Assembly (NCBI GenBank): GCA_032334235.1
Contig: JAVSGI010000005.1
Location: 806,001-870,000, forward strand
DNA: 64,000 nt
DNA from: Paracoccaceae bacterium Fryx2
GTDB lineage: Bacteria > Pseudomonadota > Alphaproteobacteria > Rhodobacterales > Rhodobacteraceae
Reading direction: 5' to 3'
Part shown: in pieces, positions 36,553 to 48,317 of the stretch
Numbering within the stretch: the stretch's first letter is position 1
How the letters are laid out: each line of letters starts with the position of its first letter
Notes under the pieces: model-generated
What the model was told of the DNA's origin: nothing
The model's input: only the letters and a program-made list of their open reading frames with translations
Databases searched by the model: none
Program-made: the position numbers and the translations under genes

Positions 36553-38355
<1,803 letters not shown>

Positions 38356-38386
38356 GCGGGCGACGTATCCGGGCGGGGGGGCGGCG

Positions 38387-39412
38387 TCAACCGGCGGCGG
38401 GTGCCGGGGCCGGGTTATCTGCGGTGGCGACCGGGTCTGCGGGCCTGCGGCGGGGCGCGGGTGTGCCCTGCGCCAGCTTTTCCTGCCGCGCCGCGCGCAG
38501 CTGCGCAAAGTCGTCGCCCGCATGGTAGGAAGACCGGGTCAGCGGCGTGGCCGACACCATCAGGAACCCCTTGCCGCGCGCCGCCGCCTCATAGGCCGCG
38601 AAATCCTCGGGCGTCACGAACTCGGCCACGCGGTGATGCTTCACCGTGGGGGCAAGATACTGCCCGATGGTCAGGAAATCGACATCGGCCGCGCGCATGT
38701 CGTCCATCACCTGCAGCACGGCTTGGCGGTCCTCGCCCAGCCCCACCATGATGCCCGATTTGGTGAACATCGCCGGATCAAGCTCCTTCACCCGCTGCAA
38801 CAGGCGCAGCGAGGTGAAATAGCGCGCGCCGGGCCGCACTTCGGGGTAAAGGCCGGGCACGGTTTCAAGGTTGTGGTTGAAAACGTCGGGCCGGGCGGCC
38901 ACCACGGTTTCCAGTGCCTCGGGGCCGCAGCGCAGGAAATCGGGGGTCAGGATCTCGATCGTGGCATCGGGGGCGCGGTGGCGGATGGCGCGGATGGTCT
39001 GGGCAAAGTGCTCGGCCCCGCCGTCGTCCAGATCGTCGCGGTCGACCGAGGTGATGACGACATGCTTCAGCCCAAGCTGCGCCACGGCGTGCGCCACCCG
39101 GCCGGGTTCGAAGCTGTCAAGCGCCTGCGGGCGGCCGGTGGCCACGTTGCAGAAGGTGCAGCCCCGGGTGCAGATCTCGCCCATGATCATCATGGTGGCG
39201 TGGCCGAGACTCCAGCATTCCCCGACGTTGGGGCAGTTGGCCTCTTCGCAGACCGTGACCAGCTTCTGGTCGCGGATGATGTCGCGCGTGTCCTTGAAGC
39301 CCTGCGAGTTCGGCGCCTTGACGCGGATCCACGACGGCTTCTTCAGCCGCTCGTTGTCGGGGCGGTGCGCCTTTTCCGGGTGACGCTGGTCGGGAAGCTT
39401 GAGATCGCGCAA
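38387..39412 (-). CDS. lipA: Lipoyl synthase
   Basis: 341 residues from the TTG at 39412, eight bases after AAGGGGGATG; family members begin MRDLKxPxQRHPEKA, which fits this start. Auxiliary cluster cysteines Cys55, Cys60, Cys66 ([13 protein letters not shown]) and the radical-SAM cluster Cys81, Cys85, Cys88 (CTRGCTFC) are all present, plus the RSSYHAGD serine ligand near the C-terminus. It inserts two sulfurs into octanoyl chains on lipoyl domains. The tail after [15 protein letters not shown] is a Pro/Ala-rich extension of about 45 residues. Confidence 0.96.
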   Translation of the reverse strand: MRDLKLPDQRHPEKAHRPDNERLKKPSWIRVKAPNSQGFKDTRDIIRDQKLVTVCEEANCPNVGECWSLGHATMMIMGEICTRGCTFCNVATGRPQALDSFEPGRVAHAVAQLGLKHVVITSVDRDDLDDGGAEHFAQTIRAIRHRAPDATIEILTPDFLRCGPEALETVVAARPDVFNHNLETVPGLYPEVRPGARYFTSLRLLQRVKELDPAMFTKSGIMVGLGEDRQAVLQVMDDMRAADVDFLTIGQYLAPTVKHHRVAEFVTPEDFAAYEAAARGKGFLMVSATPLTRSSYHAGDDFAQLRAARQEKLAQGTPAPRRRPADPVATADNPAPAPAAG

Positions 39413-39534
39413 GGAAACATCCCCCTTACAGGCTGCTACCCCGGAAATAGGCTGTTTGCAGGCCCGTGGCAACCGGACGGCGGCGATGATCCGCAACGGG
39501 GCGGAAGACTCTCCTGCTGTTTTCATCCTGGTTC

Positions 39535-39646
39535 GATCCTCGGGGGTGATGAGCGCCCGGAAAACCAGCCGGTGGCAGGTCTTCAGCGCAGCGCGCGCGG
39601 CCCGTGGCCGCGCCGGGGGGGCGCGGACGGCCCCCCTCCTGTCCGC
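39535..39646 (+). repeat. Three-hairpin intergenic repeat, copy 2
   Basis: Between the DUF6456 gene and lipA, both minus strand. Hairpin 1 at 39561-39583 (ACCAGCC, GGT, GGCAGGT) has one mismatch relative to the other copies. Hairpin 2 at 39595-39613 is identical to copy 1. Hairpin 3 at 39615-39636 keeps a G-run/C-run stem with a longer loop. Reading from GTG ATG gives [20 protein letters not shown], close to copy 1. Confidence 0.8.
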
Positions 39647-40786
39647 CTAGCCGATCAACGGCCCCGAGCGCCCGTAAGCCTCGTCATAATGCCGACGCAG
39701 CCGCTGCAACGCGATGCGCAGCACGATCTTGCCCGAGCGCGCCGACCACCCCATGCGTTTTTCGGCCACCTCCAGCCCTTCCAGAAAGCAGCAGCAGCGC
39801 AGCACCATGTCGCCCAGCCCGGGGCCGAGGTCGCGCAGCGCCAGCGCCACCCGGTCGCGGGCCGACCGGGGGCCCTCGGCGCCTCCGCCATCGGGCCGAA
39901 AGCCGCCGCGGTCGGCGCCCGTCAGAAAGCGGTCCCAGTTCTGCGCCACGCGCGGCCCCATCTGCGCCAGTTCGAAATCCTCGCGCAGGCGTTCGGCGGC
40001 CACCACCAGTTCGGGCTCCAGAAACGGCTTGCCGTCCTTGTCGCGCCGCCGCCCCAGCACCGCCACCGGGCTTTCGGCCACATTGCACCGCATCCGGCGC
40101 GCACCCGTTCCGGGTTCGCCCACCATGCGCTCGCCCCATTCGCGGTGCTGGTCGGCAAAGGGTGTCGCGGCCTCGGCAAGACCGGCGTGCTGACGGTCGG
40201 CCTCGACCACCATCCGCTTCAGCGCCGCGCGGCCCGCGGCGGTGATGTCATAGGTGGCCACCCGGCCGGTCTTGCGACAGGCGATCCAGTCCTTCAGCGC
40301 GAAGGCCTGCGCCGCCGCGCGGTCCACCACCGCGGTCTGCGCCACCCGTCCATCGGGGTATTCGCGCAGGACGGCGGCCTTGTCCATGTCGGCGGCTATC
40401 GCCAGCACGGCGCCGGGTTCGGCCAGACGCCGCAGCACGCGGCGGGCCTCGAGGGTCACGCTGGCGTCATCCATCACGAGCGTGGCGTTCCGGGTCAGGG
40501 GGTGGATCGGGGCCGACATGTCGGGGGCGTCCTTTCTGGCTGGGTCAAGTGTCTTGGCGCCCTGCACCCGCCCCAGAACCGCCAGCGCCTCATCCACAAG
40601 CGGATCGTCGCGGCGGTTCTCGTAGCGGCGCACCTGGCGCATCACGGTCGAGGCGGCACAGCCTTCGCGGCGCGCAAGTGCACGCAGCGACAGGCCGTCC
40701 TCGGTATGGTCAAGGTAAAGCCGCACGGCTTCGGGCAGCCATGCGGGCAGCGAGACATCTGCGCTCAGGTTCGATCCCATCGTCAT
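39647..40786 (-). CDS. DUF6456 protein with N-terminal helix-turn-helix
   Basis: 379 residues. The N-terminal 60 residues contain an HTH-like stretch (LSLRALARREGCAASTVMRQVRRYENRRDD split over two helices). The middle third includes ADMDKAAVLREYPDG, and the C-terminal DUF6456 region has RKTGRVATYDITAAGRAAL, RDLGPGLGDMVLRCCCFLEG and EKRMGWSARSGKIVLRIAL. Known mainly from Rhodobacterales and other alphaproteobacteria; likely a transcription factor, role not defined. Divergent from the DUF6477 gene. Confidence 0.8.
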   Translation of the reverse strand: MTMGSNLSADVSLPAWLPEAVRLYLDHTEDGLSLRALARREGCAASTVMRQVRRYENRRDDPLVDEALAVLGRVQGAKTLDPARKDAPDMSAPIHPLTRNATLVMDDASVTLEARRVLRRLAEPGAVLAIAADMDKAAVLREYPDGRVAQTAVVDRAAAQAFALKDWIACRKTGRVATYDITAAGRAALKRMVVEADRQHAGLAEAATPFADQHREWGERMVGEPGTGARRMRCNVAESPVAVLGRRRDKDGKPFLEPELVVAAERLREDFELAQMGPRVAQNWDRFLTGADRGGFRPDGGGAEGPRSARDRVALALRDLGPGLGDMVLRCCCFLEGLEVAEKRMGWSARSGKIVLRIALQRLRRHYDEAYGRSGPLIG

Positions 40787-40998
40787 TCCTGTGCCGCCCT
40801 TTCGGGAGATCCGGTCCAGCCTTGGACATTCGCGACCCTGAGTGGCATTGGTTACCTGTTCGTTAATAAATCCGCATTTTCTGATAATTGTTTCTAATTC
40901 CTAAACAAACGAGAAAGGTCCGCACGCTGTTTCGACGGGATGCGCAACGCCCAGTTGCACGGATGCAATCTGTCAACACCGAAAACAGGAGAACAGCC

Positions 40999-41289
40999 AT
41001 GACCGATTTCCGCACGCTTCTCGCCGATCTGCGCCGCCCCCGGCTTCTGATCCGCGCTGCGCGCCATGGGGTGACCGACTACCGCCGCGACCGCGATCTC
41101 AAGCGCCTGATCGCCACCCACGGCACCGCCACCCCCGAAATCGCCCTGCCCCGCCTGCTGTGCGAGGAGGAACGGCTGGAGGCGACCCGCCGCGCCGGCG
41201 ATGCCAGCTATTCGCTTGGCCGCCATATCGAGGTGCTGATCGCCCTGATGGCCGAGGCGCGCCTGCTGCCGCGCGCCGCTCAGGCGTAA
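40999..41289 (+). CDS. DUF6477-family protein
   Basis: 96 residues from the ATG at 40999 with GGAGAACAGCC upstream. RRPRLLIRAARHGVTDYRRD and YSLGRHIEVLIALMAEARLL are the recognisable blocks. Small, basic, soluble; function unknown. The 210-bp upstream gap is AT-rich (TTAATAAATCC, TAATTGTTTCTAATTCC) and probably holds its promoter and that of the divergent DUF6456 gene. A strong terminator follows, so it is monocistronic. Confidence 0.78.
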   Translation: MTDFRTLLADLRRPRLLIRAARHGVTDYRRDRDLKRLIATHGTATPEIALPRLLCEEERLEATRRAGDASYSLGRHIEVLIALMAEARLLPRAAQA

Positions 41290-41296
41290 GGCAAAA

Positions 41297-41319
41297 GGGG
41301 GCCGCAAGATGCGGCCCCC
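41297..41319 (+). terminator. Terminator hairpin after the DUF6477 gene
   Basis: Stem GGGGGCCGCA / TGCGGCCCCC with an AGA loop, starting 8 bases after the stop. It lies between converging genes; the A-run before it (GCAAAA) would serve as a U-run for the minus strand, so it may act in both directions. Confidence 0.75.
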
Positions 41320-41340
41320 CGGTTTCCCACCCCGAAACAG

Positions 41341-42882
41341 TCAGATGAAGGCATCCGGCATCGAGGCCTTCTTGCGCGCGACATAATCGGCCAGCGCCTC
41401 GGCCACGCCCGCATCCAGCGCGGGCGGCTGATAGTCGCCCAGCATCCTGGTCACCCGCAGCGCGGCGAGGGTCTGGGTGTCGCGCGCGCCTTCCTCGTCC
41501 CAGGTCTCGAACGGCTTGTAGTCGAAAAGGTCCGACCGCCAGAACGCGCTCTTGAAGTTCTGCTGGGTATGCTCGCAGCCCAGATAGTGCCCGCCGGGGC
41601 CGACCTCGCGGATCGCGTCCATGCCCTGCCCGTTGGCATCCATCATCACGCCCTGCGCCAGATGGTGCAGCGTGCCCAGCTGGTCTGCATCCATCACGAA
41701 TTTCTCGTAAGAGCTGACCAGCCCGCCCTCCAGCCAGCCGCAGGCATGCAGCATGAAGTTCACCCCCGCCAGCAGCGCCATGTTCAGGCTGTTCGCCGTC
41801 TCGTAGGCCGCCTGCGCATCCGGCAGCTTCGAGCCGCAGAAACTGCCGCCCGACCGGTAGGGCAACCCCATCCGCCGCGCCAGTTGCCCCGCGCCGTAGG
41901 TGATGTGCGCTGCCTCTGGCGTCCCGAAGGTCGGCGCGCCCGAGTTCATGTCGATGCTGGTGACGAAGGCGCCGAAGATCACCGGCGCCCCCGGCCGCAC
42001 CAGCTGGCTGTAGGCCACCCCCGCCAGAACCTCGGCCAGCACCTGCGTCAGCGTCCCCGCCACCGTGACCGGCGCCATCGCCCCCCCCACGATGAACGGG
42101 CTGATGATCGCCGCCTGCCCGGCCTTAGCATAGACCTCCAGCGCGCCCATCATCGTCGAATCGAAGCTCAGCGGGCTGTTGATGTTGATCAGGCTGGTCA
42201 TCACCACGTTCCGGTCGACGAAGTCATCCCCGAACAGGATCTTCGACATCGCCACCGAATCCCCTGCCCGCACCGGCTCGGTCACCGACCCCATGTAGGG
42301 CTTGTCGGAAAGCGTCATGTGGGCGTGCAGCATGTCGAGATGGCGCTTGTTCACCGCAATGTCGGTCGGCTCGCACACTGTGCCGCCCGAATGGTGCAGC
42401 CATTTCGACATGTAGCCCAGCTTCACGAAATTGCGGAAATCCTCCATCGTGGCATAGCGCCGCCCGCCCGCCAGATCGCGCACGAAGGGCGGCCCGTAAA
42501 CCGGCGCCAGCACCAGATTGCGCCCGCCGATCTCGACGTTGCGCGCCGGGTTGCGTGCGTGCTGCGTGAAGGCAGATGGCGCCGTGGCGCACAGCCTGCG
42601 CGCAAGGCCGCGCGGAATATGCACGCGCTCGCCCTTCACATCCGCCCCGGCCTCGCGCCACAGCGCCAGCGCGCCCGGATTTTCCAGGAAGTTCACCCCG
42701 ATCTCTTCCAGAACGGTGTCGGCGTTCCACTCGATGATCGCCAGCGCCTCCTCGTTCAGGATCTCGAAGTTCGGAATGTTGCGGCTGATATAGCGCGCGC
42801 TCTCGAAGCTGACCGCCGTCCGCTCCGCCCGCCGCGCCGACCCGCCGCCGCCCCGCGCCTTGCGCCCCGATACTTCGTTCAT
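41341..42882 (-). CDS. MttB-superfamily methyltransferase, non-pyrrolysine type
   Basis: 513 residues from the ATG at 42882 (CATCGCAAACTCCTCC on the plus strand supplies GGAG upstream on its strand). Blocks typical of MttB: RNIPNFEILNEEALAIIEW, EEIGVNFLENPGALALW, GGTVCEPTDIAVNKRH, MDANGQGMDAIREVGPGGHY. The frame is open throughout, with no TAG codon, so it lacks pyrrolysine; members of this branch demethylate quaternary amines such as glycine betaine, proline betaine or carnitine. No corrinoid protein gene is nearby. Confidence 0.87.
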   Translation of the reverse strand: MNEVSGRKARGGGGSARRAERTAVSFESARYISRNIPNFEILNEEALAIIEWNADTVLEEIGVNFLENPGALALWREAGADVKGERVHIPRGLARRLCATAPSAFTQHARNPARNVEIGGRNLVLAPVYGPPFVRDLAGGRRYATMEDFRNFVKLGYMSKWLHHSGGTVCEPTDIAVNKRHLDMLHAHMTLSDKPYMGSVTEPVRAGDSVAMSKILFGDDFVDRNVVMTSLININSPLSFDSTMMGALEVYAKAGQAAIISPFIVGGAMAPVTVAGTLTQVLAEVLAGVAYSQLVRPGAPVIFGAFVTSIDMNSGAPTFGTPEAAHITYGAGQLARRMGLPYRSGGSFCGSKLPDAQAAYETANSLNMALLAGVNFMLHACGWLEGGLVSSYEKFVMDADQLGTLHHLAQGVMMDANGQGMDAIREVGPGGHYLGCEHTQQNFKSAFWRSDLFDYKPFETWDEEGARDTQTLAALRVTRMLGDYQPPALDAGVAEALADYVARKKASMPDAFI

Positions 42883-43046
42883 CGCAAACTCCTCCGGACT
42901 GCGCCGCGCGGCGCCTGATCCCGCCCTTATGCCGCCATTCGCCCCGCCCCCGGTCGCCGTTTCCGTCACCTGCGTCCCGAAAACGACATGCGCCCCGCCC
43001 CGCCAGTCACCCTTTCTGACCTTCCTCGTTCACCTTTGTGAAAATA

Positions 43047-43155
43047 TCCTCGGGAGGTGATGAGCGCCCGGCAAACCTGCCAGTGGCAGGTTTGCAGCGA
43101 AGAACGCGCGGCCTGTGGCCGCGCTGGAGGGCAGACAGCCCCCCGCCTGTCCGCA
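43047..43155 (+). repeat. Three-hairpin intergenic repeat, copy 3
   Basis: Upstream of guaA, in the gap between divergent mttB-like and guaA genes. Hairpin 1 at 43072-43094 (CAAACCTGCC, AGT, GGCAGGTTTG) differs from copy 1 by a compensated A-T to C-G pair at the base. Hairpin 2 at 43106-43124 (GCGCGGCC, TGT, GGCCGCGC). Hairpin 3 at 43126-43144 around the loop AGACA. Reading from ATG ATG gives [20 protein letters not shown]. Confidence 0.85.
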
Positions 43156-43209
43156 ATCGCGCCGCAGCCCCCTTGCGAATTCCGCCATCGCAGCCTAATC
43201 CCTGCGCGC

Positions 43210-44766
<1,557 letters not shown>

Positions 44767-44769
44767 GTC

Positions 44770-45069
44770 ATGCGGCAGCACTTTGACGCCTGGATCGCCA
44801 CGCAGGGGCTGGTGCCGCGCACCATCGCCTCGCGCTGTTCCGAACTGCGGCGGATCGAGGCGGCCTATGGCGATCTGGACGCGCTGGCTGCCGCCGGGCA
44901 ACTGGATGCGGTGCTGGAGTCTTTGACCTATTCGCGCGCCGACGCCGACGCCGGGCGGGAAAACCCGTCGCGGATCGCGATCGCGGGCGACGTGTGGAAC
45001 GGCCTCGCCACCCTGCGCACGTCGCTGCGGCTTTACCGGCGCTTCCTCGCCACGCAGCCCTTGAGATGA
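44770..45069 (+). CDS. Small protein resembling an orphan N-terminal helical module
   Basis: 99 residues, starting 4 bp after guaA and overlapping the next gene by 4 nt (ATGA). The sequence FDAWIATQGLVPRTIASRCS and RIEAAYGDLDALAAAGQLDA and LESLTYSRADADAGRENPSR resembles the helical N-terminal module that precedes nuclease or HNH domains in larger proteins, but here it stands alone. No catalytic residues are evident. Its coupling to guaA and to a monooxygenase-like gene is of unknown meaning. Confidence 0.6.
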   Translation: MRQHFDAWIATQGLVPRTIASRCSELRRIEAAYGDLDALAAAGQLDAVLESLTYSRADADAGRENPSRIAIAGDVWNGLATLRTSLRLYRRFLATQPLR

Positions 45070-45344
45070 TCGTGCTGACCGGCCGCCTGATCTGCGCCGA
45101 CGCCGCCGAGGCGGCCCTGGTGGCGGAACACCTGCCCCGGCATGTCGCCCTGACCTTGGCCGAGCCGGGGTGCATTTCGTTCACCGTGGTTCAGACCGCA
45201 GATCCGCTGGTTTGGCAGGTGGACGAGTGCTTCACCGACCGCGCCGCGTTCGAGGCGCATCAGGCCCGCACCCGTGCGTCCATGTGGGCAAGCGCCACCG
45301 CCGCAATCCGCCGCGACTTCACGACGCGCGACACCGACGCCTGA
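45066..45344 (+). CDS. Putative quinol monooxygenase, ABM family
   Basis: 92 residues from the ATG at 45066. It has the ABM dimeric alpha/beta-barrel pattern: VLTGRLICADAAEAALVAEH, LTLAEPGCISFTVVQTADPL, VDECFTDRAAFEAHQART. Members such as YgiN oxidise quinols or other aromatics without cofactor, or have regulatory roles. The substrate is unknown. Last gene of the guaA transcript. Confidence 0.75.
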   Translation: MIVLTGRLICADAAEAALVAEHLPRHVALTLAEPGCISFTVVQTADPLVWQVDECFTDRAAFEAHQARTRASMWASATAAIRRDFTTRDTDA

Positions 45345-45446
45345 CGCAACAGCAACCGGCGCTTCCCCGACCTGCACCGAATCAGCCAGCATCCGGTGCT
45401 TCCGTGCTAACCCGTTCATCCCCTGGTTTTGACGGGCGGCCCGTGG

Positions 45447-46892
45447 ATGTTTGGACTGGAACGCATTGCAGAAGGGTTTGACCGGATTCACGCTGATGTT
45501 CAGCGCGATGTCGACCGTTTCTTCCTGGAAGACTCGGCAAGGAAGATGGGCGAGCAGTTCGGCCCCGACAGCTTCATGACCTGGCAGGCGGCGATCAGTT
45601 CCGGCATCACCTGGTCGCTGATCACCTTCACGCTGGGGTCGGGAAAGAGCCTTGTCGATGTGTTGCGGCTGGGCGAAGGAACAAAGACCGGCACCGCAAA
45701 GGGCGTCGCGCAGGACGGGCTGCGCCTGCTCAACCTCGCCCCAGCCGTGGGCGCTGCGGCACGCGGTCTGGGCATGACCGGGCGGGTCGCGGTCACGGCA
45801 TCGGCGGCGCGGGTGGTGGGGCAACAGGGGGCGATGTCGTGCGGGCCGACGGCGCTGGCGGCGGCGTCGCGGCTCTCGGGGCAACGGGCGGCCCTCACGC
45901 TGGACGAGGTCGGCACGGCACTTGGGCGCGGCCACCCCAATTCACCCAGCTTCAACGGCATGTGGTTCCACGAATTCAAAAGCACGATGGACGCCGTCTC
46001 GGTCACCCACAAGGAAATCAACATGGCCGGTCAGGGGATCGACGCGGTCGAAGCGGCGGCGGCGCAGGGAAAGGGGCCGGTGGTGTTCGGCATCCAGTAC
46101 TGGACCAAGGCAAACAACATCATCCAGCCCGCCTCGCGGATCGTTCCCAACGCCCAGACCGGCCGGCAGATGCAGCAGTTCATGAATGCGGGCACCAATT
46201 ACGCCGAGGCGGGCGACCACTGGATGGTGGCGTTCCGCAGCGCCTCGGGGCGGGTGCTGGTCGCCGACCAGCAGGGAATGCGGTCGATTGCCGACCTGAC
46301 AAAGGCGGGTAACTTCACGGTGACCTCCCGGGCCTTGCTGGTGCCGGATGGTGCCTTGATGCGGGTCGTCGGGGCCGCGGAATCGCTCGCCTCTGCCACC
46401 AGCACCAGCGGAAGCAACGCGCGGTGGCTGGCCTCCAGCTTCATGATCAACGCCGTGGTGGTCAACGCGCCGACCACGGCGGCGCTTGACAACCGGGTGC
46501 GCGACGCGATGGGCCGCCCACCGCGCGAATGGCCCGGGGTGCCGGTCAACGGCAGTTCCGGCAGCGCAAGCCGGGGCCGCGACCTGCCCGGCCCGCGCGT
46601 CGATCAGGTGTCGGGCCAGACCCCCGGCAGCAATGCCCCCAGCACCATTCCGCTGCCCAACATCCTGAGCCCGACGCTGATCCAGGATTCGCTGCTGGTG
46701 TTGGCGCGCCTGCCCGTCAACGGCGACACGCGCGAGTTTGCCACGCTGGAATTCGAGACCGGACTGCCCGCGATGCGCGTGCGCGACGGGTTGCTGCGGC
46801 TGGTCTCCTCGGGGTTGATCGTGGTGACGCACTGGGGCACGGTCGGGGGCAGATCGACTCCGGTCATGGCGAAGCGCGCGATGCGGCGGTGA
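45447..46892 (+). CDS. Unrecognised 481-aa protein with papain/C39-like Cys-His-Asp pattern and wHTH-like tail
   Basis: Start at the ATG 45447 (a TTG at 45429 is possible). Residues 1-60 are amphipathic (FGLERIAEGFDRIHADVQRD), 50-125 hydrophobic/glycine-rich (FTLGSGKSLVDVLRL, LLNLAPAVGAAARGLG), then MSCGPTALAAAS with Cys132, AGDHWMVAF with His258, and VADQQG with Asp274, spaced as in C39-like/papain-fold peptidases. Residues about 365-405 are a Gly/Ser/Pro linker, and 410-481 (LLVLARLPVNGDTREFATLE onward) resembles a winged helix. No signal peptide. I do not recognise the whole protein; protease, transglutaminase/deamidase-type toxin, or inactive fold are all possible. Confidence 0.6.
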   Translation: MFGLERIAEGFDRIHADVQRDVDRFFLEDSARKMGEQFGPDSFMTWQAAISSGITWSLITFTLGSGKSLVDVLRLGEGTKTGTAKGVAQDGLRLLNLAPAVGAAARGLGMTGRVAVTASAARVVGQQGAMSCGPTALAAASRLSGQRAALTLDEVGTALGRGHPNSPSFNGMWFHEFKSTMDAVSVTHKEINMAGQGIDAVEAAAAQGKGPVVFGIQYWTKANNIIQPASRIVPNAQTGRQMQQFMNAGTNYAEAGDHWMVAFRSASGRVLVADQQGMRSIADLTKAGNFTVTSRALLVPDGALMRVVGAAESLASATSTSGSNARWLASSFMINAVVVNAPTTAALDNRVRDAMGRPPREWPGVPVNGSSGSASRGRDLPGPRVDQVSGQTPGSNAPSTIPLPNILSPTLIQDSLLVLARLPVNGDTREFATLEFETGLPAMRVRDGLLRLVSSGLIVVTHWGTVGGRSTPVMAKRAMRR

Positions 46893-46982
46893 TCGGTTCC
46901 TGATCCGGCGACGCTGGACAAGCCCGCACGGCCGGGTAACACAGGGGCGCAAGCTTGGCGGCCCCACCCGCCCGGAGGGGCC

Positions 46983-47879
46983 ATGACCGCCAGGAAACCA
47001 CAGACCCACCGCCCGCTGGCTGCCGCCCTGTGGATGATCGGCTCGATCCTGTCGTTCTCGTCGATGGCGGTGGCGGGACGGGCGGTGGCGGGCCAGCACG
47101 ACACGTTCGAGATCATGATGTGGCGCTCGCTGGTCGGGTTGATCCTCGTGCTGGCGGTGGCGGGGGCGGCGGGGCGGCTGGGCGAGGTGCGCGCCGACCG
47201 GCTGGGCCAGCATCTGGCGCGCAATGTGGTGCATTTCACCGGGCAGAACCTGTGGTTCTGGGCGCTGACCATGATTCCGCTGGCGCAGGTCTTTGCGCTG
47301 GAGTTCACCTCGCCGATCTGGGTGATCCTTCTGTCGCCGCTGTTCCTGGGCGAGCGCATCACGCCCGCCCGCGCGCTGGCGGCGCTGATGGGCTTTGCGG
47401 GCATCCTGATCGTGGCGCGCCCAGACTTTGCCGCGCTGAACCCCGGCGTTCTGGCGGCAGCGGCCTCGGCGGTGTGCTTCGCCGGATCGGTGATCCTGAC
47501 CAAGGCGCTGACGCGCGGCGAAAGCATCGTGTCGATCCTGTTCTGGCTGACAGGGATGCAGCTTGTGCTGGGGCTGATCGCGGCCGGGCTGGATGGCCGG
47601 ATCGCCTGGCCATCGGCGCAAACCCTGCCCTGGCTCGTGCTGATCGGGGCGGCGGGGGTGATCGCGCATTTCTGCCTGACCACGGCGCTGTCGCTCGCAT
47701 CGGCCTCGGTGGTGATGCCGATCGACTTTGCCCGCCTGCCGCTGATCGCGGTGGTGGCGATGGTGCTGTATGACGAGCCGTTGGACGTGCTGGTGATCCT
47801 TGGCGGGGCGGTGATCTTTGCGGCCAACTGGATCAACCTGCGCGCCGAGAACCGGGCACAACGCGCGGCCCGCAGCTAA
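46983..47879 (+). CDS. EamA-family (DMT) transporter
   Basis: 298 residues, two EamA repeats with ten hydrophobic segments; the repeat signature occurs as ALTMIPLAQVFALEFTSPIW in the first half and SLASASVVMPIDFARLPLIA in the second. An inner-membrane metabolite exporter or importer of undefined substrate; the closest known types export S-adenosylmethionine-like or riboflavin-like compounds, but sequence alone does not decide. Starts behind GGAGGGGCC. Confidence 0.88.
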   Translation: MTARKPQTHRPLAAALWMIGSILSFSSMAVAGRAVAGQHDTFEIMMWRSLVGLILVLAVAGAAGRLGEVRADRLGQHLARNVVHFTGQNLWFWALTMIPLAQVFALEFTSPIWVILLSPLFLGERITPARALAALMGFAGILIVARPDFAALNPGVLAAAASAVCFAGSVILTKALTRGESIVSILFWLTGMQLVLGLIAAGLDGRIAWPSAQTLPWLVLIGAAGVIAHFCLTTALSLASASVVMPIDFARLPLIAVVAMVLYDEPLDVLVILGGAVIFAANWINLRAENRAQRAARS

Positions 47880-47939
47880 CAAGTCTGCCACAACCGGAAG
47901 GGTTTTTTCCCTGACGCCGCGTCATTGATTGACCGGGGA

Positions 47940-47964
47940 TTTTTCGACCCATACGGTCGAAAAA
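47940..47964. promoter_or_regulatory. Perfect 10-bp inverted repeat upstream of the FadL-type gene
   Basis: TTTTTCGACC, spacer CATAC, GGTCGAAAAA. It lies between an EamA gene and the porin gene, about 40 bp before the porin start. It could be an operator or a terminator; the arms end in T- and A-runs, so both readings are open. Confidence 0.45.
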
Positions 47965-48317
47965 AACTCGGGCAAGGCCGCCCTTAACTTAACTGCAACG
48001 GGGGATGAGGAAAATGAAGACATTGGCAGGGGCCGTGGGCGCGCTGGCATTGGGGGCCACGGCGGCGACGGCGGGGGGGATCGACAGGTCCGGCCAGAAC
48101 ATCGGCGTGCTGTTCGAGAAGGGCCGCTATGCCGAACTGTCGTTCGGCCATGTCACGCCCGACGTGACGGGGGTCGACAATGATGGCAATGCCACAGGCA
48201 ATGTCGCCGGGTCCTTTACCCCTCTCAGTTTTGCCTACAAGTATGACATCAATGACCAGGTGTCGTTCGCGGTGATACTCGACCAGCCGTTCGGGGCCGA
48301 CATCGCTTATGGTGCTA

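Noticed and set aside
41341-42882. Pyrrolysine-containing MttB
   Set aside because: There is no in-frame TAG codon; it belongs to the non-Pyl branch.
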